From positions 38,105 through 102,104 of the forward strand of contig JAJXWA010000006.1 in NCBI GenBank assembly GCA_021781795.1: 64,000 bases of DNA. Direction: 5' to 3'. Below are positions 1 to 8,339 of this stretch, one piece after another. Position numbers and translations under genes: made by a program. Each line of letters starts with the position of its first letter. Within the stretch, counting starts at the first letter, position 1. The notes below the pieces were generated by a model that was given only the letters and a program-made list of their open reading frames with translations, was not told the DNA's origin and made no database searches. This DNA comes from Acidobacteriota bacterium (lineage in GTDB: Bacteria > Acidobacteriota > Terriglobia > Terriglobales > Acidobacteriaceae).

Positions 1-2
1 TG

Positions 3-197
3 CTGATGCCGGCTGGAGCGGCGCTCGCCACATGCCTTGGAGTCCTGCACCTTGGGGAGTATGGAGCGACGTGGTTCCATGCGTGCACCGTGCCCTATGC
101 GCTGATTGCGCCGGTCTTCCTGTGCGTGCTGGCTGGCTACTACCTGTTGTGGAAGTACGCGGTCGGCTTCCTCAATCGCGAGCTTGAGATCGAGTAG
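3..197 (+). CDS. C-terminal end of an unidentified membrane protein (5' end outside window)
   Basis: The reading frame is open to the left edge of the window, so only the last 64 residues are seen. They hold two strongly hydrophobic stretches (about residues 5-20 and 30-52) separated by a short loop with a Trp-Phe-His, and a short charged tail ending Glu-Leu-Glu-Ile-Glu. This fits the end of a polytopic inner-membrane protein. It is convergent with the oxidoreductase gene next door, with only 8 bases between the stops. I cannot name the family from this fragment. Confidence 0.6.
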   Translation: MMPAGAALATCLGVLHLGEYGATWFHACTVPYALIAPVFLCVLAGYYLLWKYAVGFLNRELEIE

Positions 198-205
198 CGA
201 GCGAA

Positions 206-1411
206 TCACGCGCCGGGGTTGAAGAAGTCGCCGAGGCCGGCGCGCTCGGCATGGGCGGCCATCGCCGACTGGATTTGCAGCGCGAGCGCCAATGCTTCCC
301 TGCCCTGCCGGGCCGTCACGGAGGGCTCGCGGCGCGTGCGCACGGCGTCGAGGAAGGATTCAATCTCAAGCCGGAGCGGTTCGCCGGGCGTGATTTCCGG
401 CTTGACGAAGCGAAGCCCCGGCGCGGGACCGGCGGGCGGCTCGGCGAAACTCTGCGCAATCTCACGCAGTTTTGCGGGGTCCATCTGCGCCGCGAGAAGC
501 TGTGCAAGCGTGGCGGCGGGAATCTGCCCCGAGGCGAGCAACTGCTGCAGGACGGCGGGATTGAGCGTGCCGGTGGAGAGGAACTCGGCAGCTGCGGCGG
601 CGAGCTGCGGCGAGGCCGATGCGCCGGCGAGATCGTCAATGCGAATCACGAGCACGTCGCGGCGAGCGTAATCGATGGAGACGTACTGGCGCGGTTCAAA
701 GAAGCGCAGCTTGCGCACGCGCTCCGTGGAGACCCGCGAGGCGGTAAAGTTGGCGACGCAGCCGGACTCGAACTCGACGCGGACGTTGGCGATGTCCACC
801 TTGGGCGAGAGGATGGGCAGGCCAACGGCGCGGACCTCGCGGACGGGCGAGTGGGCAAACGTGAGCACAATGTCGAGATCGTGGATCATCAGGTCGAGGA
901 CCACATCGACATCGAGCGCGCGCGGCGTGAAGACGGAGAGGCGATGCGCCTCAAAGAACATGGGGCGGCGCAGCCGGGGCTGCACGGCGAGTACGGCAGG
1001 ATTGAAGCGTTCAAGATGGCCGGGCTGCAGAATGCGCTGATGCTTTGCGGCCAGCGCGAGCAGCGCGTCCGCTTCGGCAAGCGTGGCGGCGATGGGCTTT
1101 TCGACGAGAACGTCGAGGCCGGCCTCGAGCAGCTGCGCGGCAACGGCGTGGTGATGCACCGTGGGCACGGCGACCGTTGCGGCGTTGAGCCCCAGGTCGG
1201 CGCCCAGGAGCGCATCGACTGTGGCGAAGACAGGGATGCCGTAGTGCTTTGCTGTCTCTTCGGCACGCGCGGAATCGGGCTCAACTGCGGCGGCGAGGGT
1301 GACGCCGAGGCTTGCCGTCTCCAGCTCGCGATAGACGCGGAGGTGGTTGCGGCCAAAGGCTCCCGCCCCGGCGACAGCAACCCGCACCGCCGCCTGACCG
1401 GCTGCGCTCAA
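206..1411 (-). CDS. Gfo/Idh/MocA family NAD(P)-dependent oxidoreductase
   Basis: A 401-residue sugar-type dehydrogenase. The Rossmann motif GAGAFG is at residues 15-20, the conserved EKP at 104-106, a GHLERFNP motif at 131-138 and an IHDLD segment near 176-180. The GHLERFNP form is what I recall from UDP-GlcNAc 3-dehydrogenase (GnnA/WlbA-like) members, so a role in nucleotide-sugar or lipid A sugar modification is possible but not shown; no partner aminotransferase or lpx gene is in the window. About 70 residues (260-333) rich in Ala, Leu and Gln form an insertion not expected in the family. The start is TTG, overlapping the stop of the upstream 72-residue gene (TTGA), with a GGAAGG about 8 nt upstream, which suggests translational coupling. 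An internal GTG at residue 9 is an alternative start. Confidence 0.85.
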   Translation of the reverse strand: MSAAGQAAVRVAVAGAGAFGRNHLRVYRELETASLGVTLAAAVEPDSARAEETAKHYGIPVFATVDALLGADLGLNAATVAVPTVHHHAVAAQLLEAGLDVLVEKPIAATLAEADALLALAAKHQRILQPGHLERFNPAVLAVQPRLRRPMFFEAHRLSVFTPRALDVDVVLDLMIHDLDIVLTFAHSPVREVRAVGLPILSPKVDIANVRVEFESGCVANFTASRVSTERVRKLRFFEPRQYVSIDYARRDVLVIRIDDLAGASASPQLAAAAAEFLSTGTLNPAVLQQLLASGQIPAATLAQLLAAQMDPAKLREIAQSFAEPPAGPAPGLRFVKPEITPGEPLRLEIESFLDAVRTRREPSVTARQGREALALALQIQSAMAAHAERAGLGDFFNPGA

Positions 1412-1626
1412 ACCCCTTTGCCTTCCACGGCCTTGAGGCAGCGGCCGTAGAGCTCGAGCAGCTGGCCCACGTGCTCCTCCGGCTTGGGGGCAGCGGAGCC
1501 GCTGAAGCCAGTAGACGGAATGGCGGCGCGGCCTACGCCGGTGGTGCCGGCGATGAACTTGAGGAGGTCGAGGGCGATGTCTTCATTCCGGCGAGCGCCG
1601 AGGCTCGCAACGTTCGTTGCATCCAT
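1408..1626 (-). CDS. small protein of unknown function, coupled to the oxidoreductase
   Basis: This 72-residue gene starts with ATG, has GGAGAA upstream, and its stop overlaps the start of the downstream Gfo/Idh gene, so the two are almost certainly co-translated. The product has no signal peptide or membrane segment. It has a helical N-terminal half with an RRNEDIALDLLKFIAG segment, a Gly/Ser/Pro linker, and a C-terminal helix with a single Cys. I do not recognise the family. The tight coupling suggests it works with, or is dosed with, the oxidoreductase. Confidence 0.6.
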   Translation of the reverse strand: MDATNVASLGARRNEDIALDLLKFIAGTTGVGRAAIPSTGFSGSAAPKPEEHVGQLLELYGRCLKAVEGKGV

Positions 1627-1754
1627 GCTGAAAGCTTCTCCGAAATGGATGCTACCAGAAAGGCCGAGCGGGGCGTTCCACGCACGGAGACCCGACCGGC
1701 TCGAGCTGCGTTGCTGCGCCTCGCAGCCCGAACCAGCCTCGCGCTCGTTTCGCT

Positions 1755-2033
1755 TTACAGCTTGATGCCCATGCTGGAAAGGAATTCCTTCACCTGCGGC
1801 CAGACTGCCTTGATGTCGGTGGCCGTCTGCACGTCGAGGACGATATTGAGGGGATTCGACGCAGCCCCGGCCAGATCGACCAGCGGCTTTTCGACGGCGC
1901 CGAGCAGCGCCGCCAGCGCGGCCACCACAGCCGGGGCCGCGTGCAGCGCCTTGTTTGCGCCCGTGAGCCACTTGAGCGCGTCTTCCGCGCCAATCTCAAT
2001 TCCCTTTTCAATGCTGACCAATACGTTTGCCAT
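1755..2033 (-). CDS. small protein of unknown function (92 aa)
   Basis: Starts at ATG with AAAGGA at good spacing. A longer in-frame extension upstream has no good Shine-Dalgarno and unlikely composition. The 92-residue product is mostly helical: an amphipathic N-terminus, a 20-residue Ala/Val/Leu-rich central stretch (about residues 33-48) and a C-terminal VWPQVKEFL segment. The hydrophobic part is short for a membrane span, so it may be a packed helix. It lies 128 bases upstream of the 72-residue gene on the same strand and may share its transcript. No family recognised. Confidence 0.55.
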   Translation of the reverse strand: MANVLVSIEKGIEIGAEDALKWLTGANKALHAAPAVVAALAALLGAVEKPLVDLAGAASNPLNIVLDVQTATDIKAVWPQVKEFLSSMGIKL

Positions 2034-2416
2034 CGCGATGTGTCCTTTTCTTATCCGGCAGAGCCGTAGCGTGCGTCTCCGGAACTGAAAGTGTGCGGCT
2101 TGCAGGGAGGAGGAGACCGGTCCGTGGCCCATGCAAGCCGCCGAGCAGACGCACGGCTGCTCCCGCGCCCCGGAACCCTTCGCACGGAAGGGCGAACACC
2201 TTCGCCGGGCACGGCATTGCAGCTCGGTTGTCTGACTACTCTTTCAGGATAGGGAAATCGGAGAATTAATCTGCAAAATGTGCCTGCCCGCAAATTACTC
2301 AAAACAGAAGCCTTCTAAAAAAATCTTTACCGGGAGGGGCTTGACAGGTTTGAGTGCGTGGTTTGCAGAGGCGGTTCCGGGGCTATCGGTGTCTCGTCCG
2401 AAGCCTGCGCTCCCAG
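2034..2416. other. intergenic region, 383 bp
   Basis: No convincing gene. The part at about 2230-2330 is AT-richer than the surroundings. Read on the minus strand it has TTGCAG followed 19 nt later by TATCCT (around 2240-2280), a weak candidate promoter for the 92-residue gene. A TTGACA at 2341-2346 on the plus strand has no plus-strand gene downstream. Confidence 0.4.
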
Positions 2417-3202
2417 CTACTCCGAATCCTTCCTCCGGTCGACGACCTGATACTCGGCGGGCACGGCAAAGAAGGACGGCTCGGGCTCCGATGTGGTGAT
2501 TTCTGTGACGGTGAAGACCTGCCTTCCCGTCTCCGGCGTATCGGGGATGGAACGCAGACTGATGCCGAGCTGCTCCGAGTACCGGAACTCCCGGACGACG
2601 ACCATTTGCTTGTCGTTGCCCATCACGCCGGGGTTGACGGTTGTGGTTTCGCGATACCCGTGCGCTCCCATTCCCACGATGGTCTGAATTCCAAGATCGT
2701 CAGTCTGCCGGTAGCCTAGGTTGTTGGGCAGCGGGCCTGAGGCGGTAATGGCCGCGCCGTACTTGTCCGCGGTCTTGAGGCTGTAGGGGAAGAGGTCGCA
2801 GGCCTTGGTCGCGGTGTGGCAGTTGTACCAGATCTGCTGCTCGGGGTCGCTGATCTGAAACCGGTCCATGATCGACTTGACGCTGCCGCCCTTTGGCACC
2901 AGAATCCAGTGCTCCTGATAGATGCGTCCGCGTGAGTCGCGCACGATTCTGCGCTCATTCACGAGGGTCAGCGTACCCTGATTGGCAAGCGGGCGCACCC
3001 ACTCGGTGGCGAGCGTAAGGTCAAACGGGGCGCGGGCAATCGGGGGAATGAAGAGACTGTCGATGAAGAGGCTTCCGCCTCCGCCGTCCTGGGTGCGGAT
3101 GGTGGCCTGCCCAGCCGAGGGTGCAGGAGGAGTTTGAGCGGTGAGCAGGCATGCGCTGAGCGCAGCCGCCGCGGAGGGAAGCAGCCACTTCCAGAGAGGC
3201 AT
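2417..3202 (-). CDS. secreted protein of unknown function
   Basis: A 261-residue protein with an N-terminal signal peptide (hydrophobic core about residues 6-20, Ala-rich cleavage region near 23). The mature part is soluble looking, has a Cys-containing segment WYNCHTATKAC in the middle and no membrane spans, and ends in a charged tail. It resembles secreted proteins of unknown function often seen in Terriglobia genomes, but I cannot name a Pfam family. The protease gene lies 116 bases upstream on the same strand, so co-transcription is possible. Confidence 0.7.
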   Translation of the reverse strand: MPLWKWLLPSAAAALSACLLTAQTPPAPSAGQATIRTQDGGGGSLFIDSLFIPPIARAPFDLTLATEWVRPLANQGTLTLVNERRIVRDSRGRIYQEHWILVPKGGSVKSIMDRFQISDPEQQIWYNCHTATKACDLFPYSLKTADKYGAAITASGPLPNNLGYRQTDDLGIQTIVGMGAHGYRETTTVNPGVMGNDKQMVVVREFRYSEQLGISLRSIPDTPETGRQVFTVTEITTSEPEPSFFAVPAEYQVVDRRKDSE

Positions 3203-3318
3203 CAGGACCTCCAGTGTGCCGAAGGGTACCGCGGCGGAAGATGCGGAGTCCAGTCAGAATGCGGAGGGTCGCACTGCATGTGCGGCGCGCGTGGGCGCAA
3301 GGATGGTTCTGCGACGCA

Positions 3319-4272
3319 TTAGCCCACCGGCACCAGTGACGGGCGCGACGGGCCGGGTGGTGGTGTGTTGAGCAGCCGCAGCAGAGTAGGCAGGGCGCTG
3401 AGGTGAAACTGGTGTTCGCGCGCATCGAATCGGACGAGCAGGTGCACCTGGTCAAACGTGATGGTGAAGTTCTGCATCGGGCAGGCGCCGAAGTTGGCCA
3501 GCGGAAAGACGGGATTAATCTCCACAAACGGATGGACAAAGGTGTAGCGGCCTGCGCTCACATCGGCTCCGAGCACGCCGGCTTTGATTTGAAAGCGCGT
3601 TGCGACCGATTCGCTGTTGGCGAACAGCTCAGGGTTCACGTCGAAGTGGAGGCGCGCTGCGATGGGCTGCGGCAGGCTGAGGCCGATGCCGCCTGAATCC
3701 AACTGCGCATCGACTTGCACGCCATCGAGGTGCAGGGTAAAGACCGGAACGCCCTCCTGAATACGGATCGGCAACACGTTGAAGCCACCATCGGGAACGA
3801 GCGAACCCACCGCGAGCGTCATGCGCTGCGCCGGGTAGTCAAGAGTGAGCAGGTAGCTGCGGAAGAGCGTGAACCCGAGCAGTCCCTGGCAGTCGGCGTC
3901 TTCGCGCGGCAGGGCGTGAAGCACGGCGCTGACGCCGGTGAAGGTGACATCGGCCACGGAGATCGCCTGCACCAGAACAATCGGGCTGCGTTCCGAGCCG
4001 ACGCCGGTGGGGTCGGTCAGCCGAGCCTCGCCGATGGTGGGGAGACTGAGTTCGCCGGCCAGCTCCGGAGTGACAATCGCCTGCGCACCGGTGCCGGTGT
4101 CCACGACGAAGCGGAAGGGGCCTTTGCCGTTGACGAAGATGGAGACGTAGGGCTTGCCATGAACGATTTCCAGAGGCACAGTATGGCCCTGCGTCCATGC
4201 GGAAGCGCTGATGCCGACGAGCAGCGCGACGGTTGCGCCGCAGAGAACCGGAAACCGAATCGCGGAAGGCAT
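3319..4272 (-). CDS. retropepsin-like aspartic protease, exported
   Basis: A 317-residue protein with a signal peptide (residues 1-28). It has two pepsin-type active-site repeats: FVVDTGTGAQ with Asp58 and the second lobe AQLDSGGIGLSLP with Asp192. The order and about 134-residue spacing fit single-chain clan AA (aspartyl_protease_2 type) proteins. The start at 4272 has a strong AAAGGAGG Shine-Dalgarno. An in-frame extension further upstream runs into the divergent ispE promoter and lacks a ribosome site, so I rejected it. The likely location is the periplasm; the substrate is unknown. It is divergent from ispE. Confidence 0.8.
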   Translation of the reverse strand: MPSAIRFPVLCGATVALLVGISASAWTQGHTVPLEIVHGKPYVSIFVNGKGPFRFVVDTGTGAQAIVTPELAGELSLPTIGEARLTDPTGVGSERSPIVLVQAISVADVTFTGVSAVLHALPREDADCQGLLGFTLFRSYLLTLDYPAQRMTLAVGSLVPDGGFNVLPIRIQEGVPVFTLHLDGVQVDAQLDSGGIGLSLPQPIAARLHFDVNPELFANSESVATRFQIKAGVLGADVSAGRYTFVHPFVEINPVFPLANFGACPMQNFTITFDQVHLLVRFDAREHQFHLSALPTLLRLLNTPPPGPSRPSLVPVG

Positions 4273-4412
4273 TGCGCCCTCCTTTCGCGCGGCGGAGTGA
4301 GCCGTGCGCGTGGGGAAGCATCCAGCTTCTGCGCAATATTGTACGGCGATTTGAGGTGGTCGGTTCCTCGAAAATGCGAAAGGCGAAGCGGGGTCACTCG
4401 GTGGCCGGGCAC

Positions 4413-4418
4413 TACAAT
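4413..4418 (+). promoter_or_regulatory. -10-like hexamer TACAAT just upstream of ispE
   Basis: TACAAT ends 8 nt before the ispE ATG and no Shine-Dalgarno lies between them. If transcription starts the usual 6-8 nt downstream, the mRNA begins at or next to the start codon. No clear -35 box is seen. Confidence 0.45.
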
Positions 4419-4426
4419 GAACCGGT

Positions 4427-5470
4427 ATGTCCACGCGAGTGCGGTCGCACGCCAAGATCAATCTGGGCCTCGGCATCGGTGCGCCCCGGCCGGATGGCTT
4501 TCATGCGCTGTCCACTGTCTATCAGACGCTGGAAGTTCATGATGTGGTGATGGTTACGGCGCGGCGAGCCGATGCGACTCGGCTAACCCTGACGAGCAAC
4601 GACGGGCGCGTGCCGACGGACCCGCGCAACACGGCCTGGAAGATGGTTTCCCTGGTCCTGGACGAGAGCGGTGTCCAGGCGGATGTTTCGATCCACATCG
4701 AGAAGCGGCTGCCCGTGCAGGGCGGGCTGGGTGCGGGCTCGGCGAATGCCGTGGCGGCGCTGGTGGGGCTGGAAGCGGAACTTGGCATGAGCCGGGACCG
4801 GGCCGGATGGCCGGCGAAACGGCTGGAGCTGGCGGCGCAGGTGGGGTCAGATGTGCCGCTGTTTCTGATTGGCGGGGCGGTACTGGGCATGGATCGCGGG
4901 CAGGAGGTGGTTCCCCTGCCGGACTTTGAGCCGGTGTGGTGCGTGGTGGCAACCCCGGCGGTGGGCGTGTCGACGCCACAGGCCTTTCGGGACTGGGACG
5001 CGCTGTGCGCCTCGGAGGGTTTGACCGGAGAGGCAAGTGCCGATAAACTAAATGAGTTGAGCCGCGCCTATGCTAGCGCCTTTGCGGAAGCAATTCCGGG
5101 AGGCAGGCAGGGAGCAGGCTCCTCCGGTGTCGCTTCCGCGGGAGGCGACCTGGCCGGACGCCAAGAGTCCGCGCTTGTCCGCACCGGGATCACGAGCTGG
5201 ATTGCGAACGACTTTGAACGCGTCGTCTTCCGCCAGCATCCTTCCCTAGCCGAGATCAAGCGTCAACTTGCGGCCGATGGCACGCCGGAGGCAGCTCTGC
5301 ATGCCTCGCTGTCGGGGTCCGGTTCGGCGCTCTTCGGGTTGTACCTGACCCGCGGAGATGCGGAAGCGGCCCGAGGACGGCTCGCGGAGGCAGGATTGGA
5401 AAGCCTGCTGACGCGCACCCTGCCGAGGGCGCAGTACTGGAGCGAAATGCTTCTTCCGCAAGCAGGTTGA
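4427..5470 (+). CDS. ispE: 4-diphosphocytidyl-2-C-methyl-D-erythritol kinase
   Basis: IspE phosphorylates CDP-methylerythritol at the 2-hydroxyl in the MEP route to isoprenoids. The 347-residue protein has the GHMP N-terminal AKINLGLGI, the ATP-binding PVQGGLGAGSANA loop at 96-108 and the C-terminal GHMP motif LSGSGS at 295-300. It is about 50 residues longer than most IspE proteins. The surplus is a Gly/Ser/Ala-rich insertion at about 215-250, before the segment ITSWIANDFE. It heads a plus-strand housekeeping run with tRNA-Gln and prs. Confidence 0.95.
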   Translation: MSTRVRSHAKINLGLGIGAPRPDGFHALSTVYQTLEVHDVVMVTARRADATRLTLTSNDGRVPTDPRNTAWKMVSLVLDESGVQADVSIHIEKRLPVQGGLGAGSANAVAALVGLEAELGMSRDRAGWPAKRLELAAQVGSDVPLFLIGGAVLGMDRGQEVVPLPDFEPVWCVVATPAVGVSTPQAFRDWDALCASEGLTGEASADKLNELSRAYASAFAEAIPGGRQGAGSSGVASAGGDLAGRQESALVRTGITSWIANDFERVVFRQHPSLAEIKRQLAADGTPEAALHASLSGSGSALFGLYLTRGDAEAARGRLAEAGLESLLTRTLPRAQYWSEMLLPQAG

Positions 5471-5549
5471 CAGTCCACGGGAACGCGAGAGAGACTCACG
5501 TGCGGCTGTCGGGTGGGCTCTGCCGGCGCAGCGCCGGGAGGCCGTACGA

Positions 5550-5623
5550 TGGGCGATCGTCTAATGGTAGGACAGTGCCCTTTGGAGGCACTTGTCTAGG
5601 TTCGAATCCTAGTCGCCCAGCCA
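5550..5623 (+). tRNA. tRNA-Gln (anticodon TTG)
   Basis: A full cloverleaf can be read. The acceptor arms are TGGGCGA/TCGCCCA, with the U1-A72 pair typical of bacterial tRNA-Gln. The anticodon stem is GTGCC/GGCAC with loop CTTTGGA, giving TTG at 5582-5584. The T arm contains GGTTCGAATCC. Discriminator G is at 5620 and CCA is encoded at 5621-5623. It sits between ispE and prs. Confidence 0.97.
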
Positions 5624-5688
5624 GTTTGTTGAGACGGGAGATTTCCCGGAAGGCAGCCAAAGCCAACCAGCTTGGAGGTGCTTTTCAG

Positions 5689-6759
5689 ATGGATGCAGGA
5701 ACGGTGACGGTTACATTGGAAGACAAACCGCAGAGCGCGCACGAGGCGCAGAAGGACGCCGCGAAGGCCAAAGAGGCCAAGCCGGCAGCCGAGCGCAAAC
5801 GCGCGCGCAGCCTGACGGAGGACAAGCGCTTCAAGCTGTTCTCTGGCACGGCAAACCGCGCCCTGGCGGACGAGATTGCCACACACATCGGCGTGAAGGT
5901 GGGCGAAGCCAAGCTGCAGCGCTTTGCCGATGGCGAGGTGTACTTCCAACTGCTCGAGAATGTGCGCGGCGTGGATGTCTTTGTCGTGCAGCCGACCTGC
6001 TATCCCGTGGACCAGCATCTGGTGGAGCTGCTGGTAATGATTGACGCGCTGAAGCGCGCCTCGGCGGCGCGGATTACGGTGGTGGTTCCCTACTACGGCT
6101 ATGCGCGCCAGGACCGCAAGGACCGCCCTCGCGTGGCCATCAGCGCCAAGCTCATTGCCGATCTGCTGACGACCGCGGGGGCGAATCGCGCGCTGTTTGT
6201 GGACCTGCACGCGGCGCAGATTCAGGGCTTTTTCAATATTCCGGTGGATCATCTCTTTGCCTCGCCGGTGCTGGTGAGCTACTTCCGCGAGCTGAACCTG
6301 CCCAACCTGACGGTGGTTTCTCCCGATGCGGGCGGCGTGGAGCGGGCACGGTTTTTTGCGCAGAAGGTGGGCGCGCCGCTGGCGATTGTGGACAAGCGGC
6401 GGACCGACATCAACGTGGCGGAAGTGATGAACGTGGTGGGCGATGTGGAAGGGCAAAACTGCCTCATCATCGACGACATTATCGATACGGCGGGCACGCT
6501 GGTGAAGACTGTGGACGCGCTCTACGCCAATGGCGCGGCGGCGGTGTATGCCTGCGCCAGTCACGCGGTACTCTCCGGGCCCGCGATTGATCGGATCGCC
6601 AGCTCGCGGCTGGAGCAGCTGGTGGTGACGAACACCATTCCGCTGCGCGAGGCGGCGCAGAAGCTGCCAAAGATTAAGGTGCTCTCGATTGCCGGTCTGC
6701 TGGGCGCGGCCATCGAGAGCATTCACATGGAGACCAGCGTGAGTACGCTGTTCAGCTAG
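5689..6759 (+). CDS. prs: ribose-phosphate pyrophosphokinase (PRPP synthetase)
   Basis: Makes PRPP from ribose 5-phosphate and ATP for nucleotide, His and Trp synthesis. The 356-residue protein carries the flexible-loop segment PYYGYARQDRK (134-144), DLHAAQ (172-177) and the PRPP-binding loop DDIIDTAGT (262-270). It has a lysine/alanine-rich N-terminal extension of about 40 residues compared with the usual 310-320. The start at 5689 is supported by GGAGGTG eight bases upstream; the frame stays open further left but runs through the tRNA. It is followed by rplY and pth, a common bacterial order. Confidence 0.96.
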   Translation: MDAGTVTVTLEDKPQSAHEAQKDAAKAKEAKPAAERKRARSLTEDKRFKLFSGTANRALADEIATHIGVKVGEAKLQRFADGEVYFQLLENVRGVDVFVVQPTCYPVDQHLVELLVMIDALKRASAARITVVVPYYGYARQDRKDRPRVAISAKLIADLLTTAGANRALFVDLHAAQIQGFFNIPVDHLFASPVLVSYFRELNLPNLTVVSPDAGGVERARFFAQKVGAPLAIVDKRRTDINVAEVMNVVGDVEGQNCLIIDDIIDTAGTLVKTVDALYANGAAAVYACASHAVLSGPAIDRIASSRLEQLVVTNTIPLREAAQKLPKIKVLSIAGLLGAAIESIHMETSVSTLFS

Positions 6760-6847
6760 CAACGAACCCCGGCGGGCCTGGATGGCCGCCGCGAACAAAG
6801 GGAGCGGCCCTCTGGTCCGTGCCCGACGAACAGAAACGAGAGACAGA

Positions 6848-7537
6848 ATGCCTGAAGTTGTCGTAGCCAAGCCCCGCGAGGGCAAGTTCAACAAGAATGC
6901 CGCGCGCCGCGTGCGTGTCGCGGGCAAGATTCCCGCCGTGCTGTATGGCGCGGGCCATGAACCGGTCGCCATCGAGGTGGACCCGAAGCAGATCTCCCGC
7001 ATTCTCTACTCCGAGAGCGGACACAACACAATCTTCGATGTCGAAGTCGCGGGCCAGTCCGCAGCGAAGGCCATGATTGTCGATTGGCAGTATGAGCCGA
7101 TCAAGGACCAGCTGATCCACATCGACCTGAAGCGGATTGCGCTGGATAAGACGCTCCGTGTGAGCGTGCGCGTGAAGCTGCTGGGCACGCCGGTCGGCGT
7201 CAAGACGCAAGGCGGCATTCTGGACCAGGTGCTGCGCGAGGTCGAGATTGAGTGTCTGCCGGCCGACATCCCTAGCCATATTGACGTGGACGTCAGCGAG
7301 CTTGCGCTGCATCAGGTGCTGCGCGTAAGCGACCTGCCGCACTCGGACAAGATCAAGTTCCTGAAGGCAGAGGATGCCACGGTGGCTCACGTGGTTTCGA
7401 TTCGCGAGGAAGCGGCTCCTGCAGCTGACGCAGAGGCTGCAGCAGGCGCCACGCCGGCCGAGCCGGAAGTGGCCAAGAAGGGCAAGACAGAGCCTGCGGC
7501 GGATGCCGCGGCGAAGAAGCCCGAGGCGAAGAAGTAA
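6848..7537 (+). CDS. rplY: 50S ribosomal protein L25 (general stress protein Ctc type)
   Basis: A two-domain L25/TL5/Ctc protein that binds 5S rRNA. The N-terminal domain includes RRVRVAGKIPAVLYG, and the C-terminal TL5-type domain ends near residue 190. A further 35-40 residues rich in Ala, Glu and Lys form a disordered tail. At 229 residues it fits the long form. The start was placed at 6848 because homologues begin just before this segment. An earlier ATG at 6782 would add 22 residues unlike the family. It precedes pth by 3 bases. Confidence 0.93.
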   Translation: MPEVVVAKPREGKFNKNAARRVRVAGKIPAVLYGAGHEPVAIEVDPKQISRILYSESGHNTIFDVEVAGQSAAKAMIVDWQYEPIKDQLIHIDLKRIALDKTLRVSVRVKLLGTPVGVKTQGGILDQVLREVEIECLPADIPSHIDVDVSELALHQVLRVSDLPHSDKIKFLKAEDATVAHVVSIREEAAPAADAEAAAGATPAEPEVAKKGKTEPAADAAAKKPEAKK

Positions 7538-7540
7538 GCC

Positions 7541-8191
7541 TTGGCGGATGCAAGCGAGAGTTCCGGACGCCGCAGCCCTTTCCTTGTGGTGGGGCTGGGC
7601 AATCCGGGCCTCGAATATCTGTGGACGCCGCATAACGCGGGGTTCATGGCAATTGACCGCATCGCCCAGCAAGAGGGCGTTGTGGTGCAGAACCGGCGCT
7701 GCCGGGCCACCACCGCAACCTGTCGTATCGCAGGGCGCGAGGTGATTCTGGCCAAGCCGGAGACTTTCATGAATCTGAGCGGCGCATCCGTGGCCGCCCT
7801 GATTCGGGAATTTGAGGCCGACCCGGAGAAGGACCTGCTGGTCATCTATGACGAGCTGGATCTGACGCTGGGCAGCTTCAAGATCAAGGAGCGCGGTTCG
7901 CCGGCCGGCCATAACGGAGCCCGCAGCGTAACCGGAGCGCTCGGCAGCCAGGAGTGGCTGCGGTTGCGGATCGGAGTCGGGCTGGACCTTCCGCCGGAGG
8001 CCAAAGCAGCGGGTGGAAGCAGGCTGGGCAGGGATTATCTGCTGACGCCGATGCGCAAGGCGGAACTGGCGGTGCTGGACGAGGTGCTGGACCGGGTGGC
8101 AATGGCTACGCGGCGCATCATCTCCGACGGACCGGCCGCCGCAATGAACGAGTTCAACCGCCGGGAGCGAAACGGCACGGCGGAGGAGTAA
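7541..8191 (+). CDS. pth: peptidyl-tRNA hydrolase
   Basis: Releases peptides from stalled peptidyl-tRNA. The 216-residue protein has the N-terminal VGLGNPG (17-23), the catalytic His in HNAGF (His31), the NLSG segment (78-81) and YDELDL with Asp104. The start is TTG three bases after the rplY stop; no in-frame ATG is available before the conserved core, so translation is probably coupled to rplY. The roughly 12-residue N-terminal extension before FLVVGLG is short and Ser-rich. Confidence 0.94.
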   Translation: MADASESSGRRSPFLVVGLGNPGLEYLWTPHNAGFMAIDRIAQQEGVVVQNRRCRATTATCRIAGREVILAKPETFMNLSGASVAALIREFEADPEKDLLVIYDELDLTLGSFKIKERGSPAGHNGARSVTGALGSQEWLRLRIGVGLDLPPEAKAAGGSRLGRDYLLTPMRKAELAVLDEVLDRVAMATRRIISDGPAAAMNEFNRRERNGTAEE

Positions 8192-8197
8192 GCAGCA

Positions 8198-8254
8198 GGG
8201 ACCTGAAGACCAGGGACTTAGGGACCAGGGATTCGGGACTAAGCACAAGGGACC
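8198..8254 (+). repeat. cluster of degenerate GGGAC repeats
   Basis: Five copies of GGGAC and one GGGAT occur in 56 bases (at 8198, 8213, 8221, 8228, 8235 and 8249), often as AGGGACC or AGGGACTTA. The cluster lies in the gap between pth and rpsF. The spacing of 7-15 bases is not regular enough for a tandem repeat made by simple slippage. Confidence 0.5.
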
Positions 8255-8302
8255 AACCTGCTGATAAGGAATGGCCGCTATGGTTTGTGCCGGCGGCAGC
8301 GG

Positions 8303-8323
8303 CCGGGAATCGATGAATCCCGG
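8303..8323 (+). promoter_or_regulatory. hairpin in the rpsF leader, possible S6:S18 autoregulatory element
   Basis: CCGGGAATC (8303-8311) pairs with GAATCCCGG (8315-8323), with one A-A mismatch and a 3-base loop, and lies 16 bases before the rpsF start. Leaders of rpsF operons in several phyla carry a structured element bound by the S6:S18 complex. The position fits, but I could not confirm the conserved CCG bulge. Confidence 0.3.
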
Positions 8324-8339
8324 CGGAAAAGGAAACCGG

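Noticed and set aside
2341..2346. TTGACA on the plus strand considered as a promoter
   Set aside because: No plus-strand gene follows within reach; only minus-strand genes lie downstream.
5634..5650. Small hairpin CGGGA-GATT-TCCCG between tRNA-Gln and prs considered as a terminator
   Set aside because: Only a 5-bp stem without a T-tract; more likely part of the prs leader or chance.
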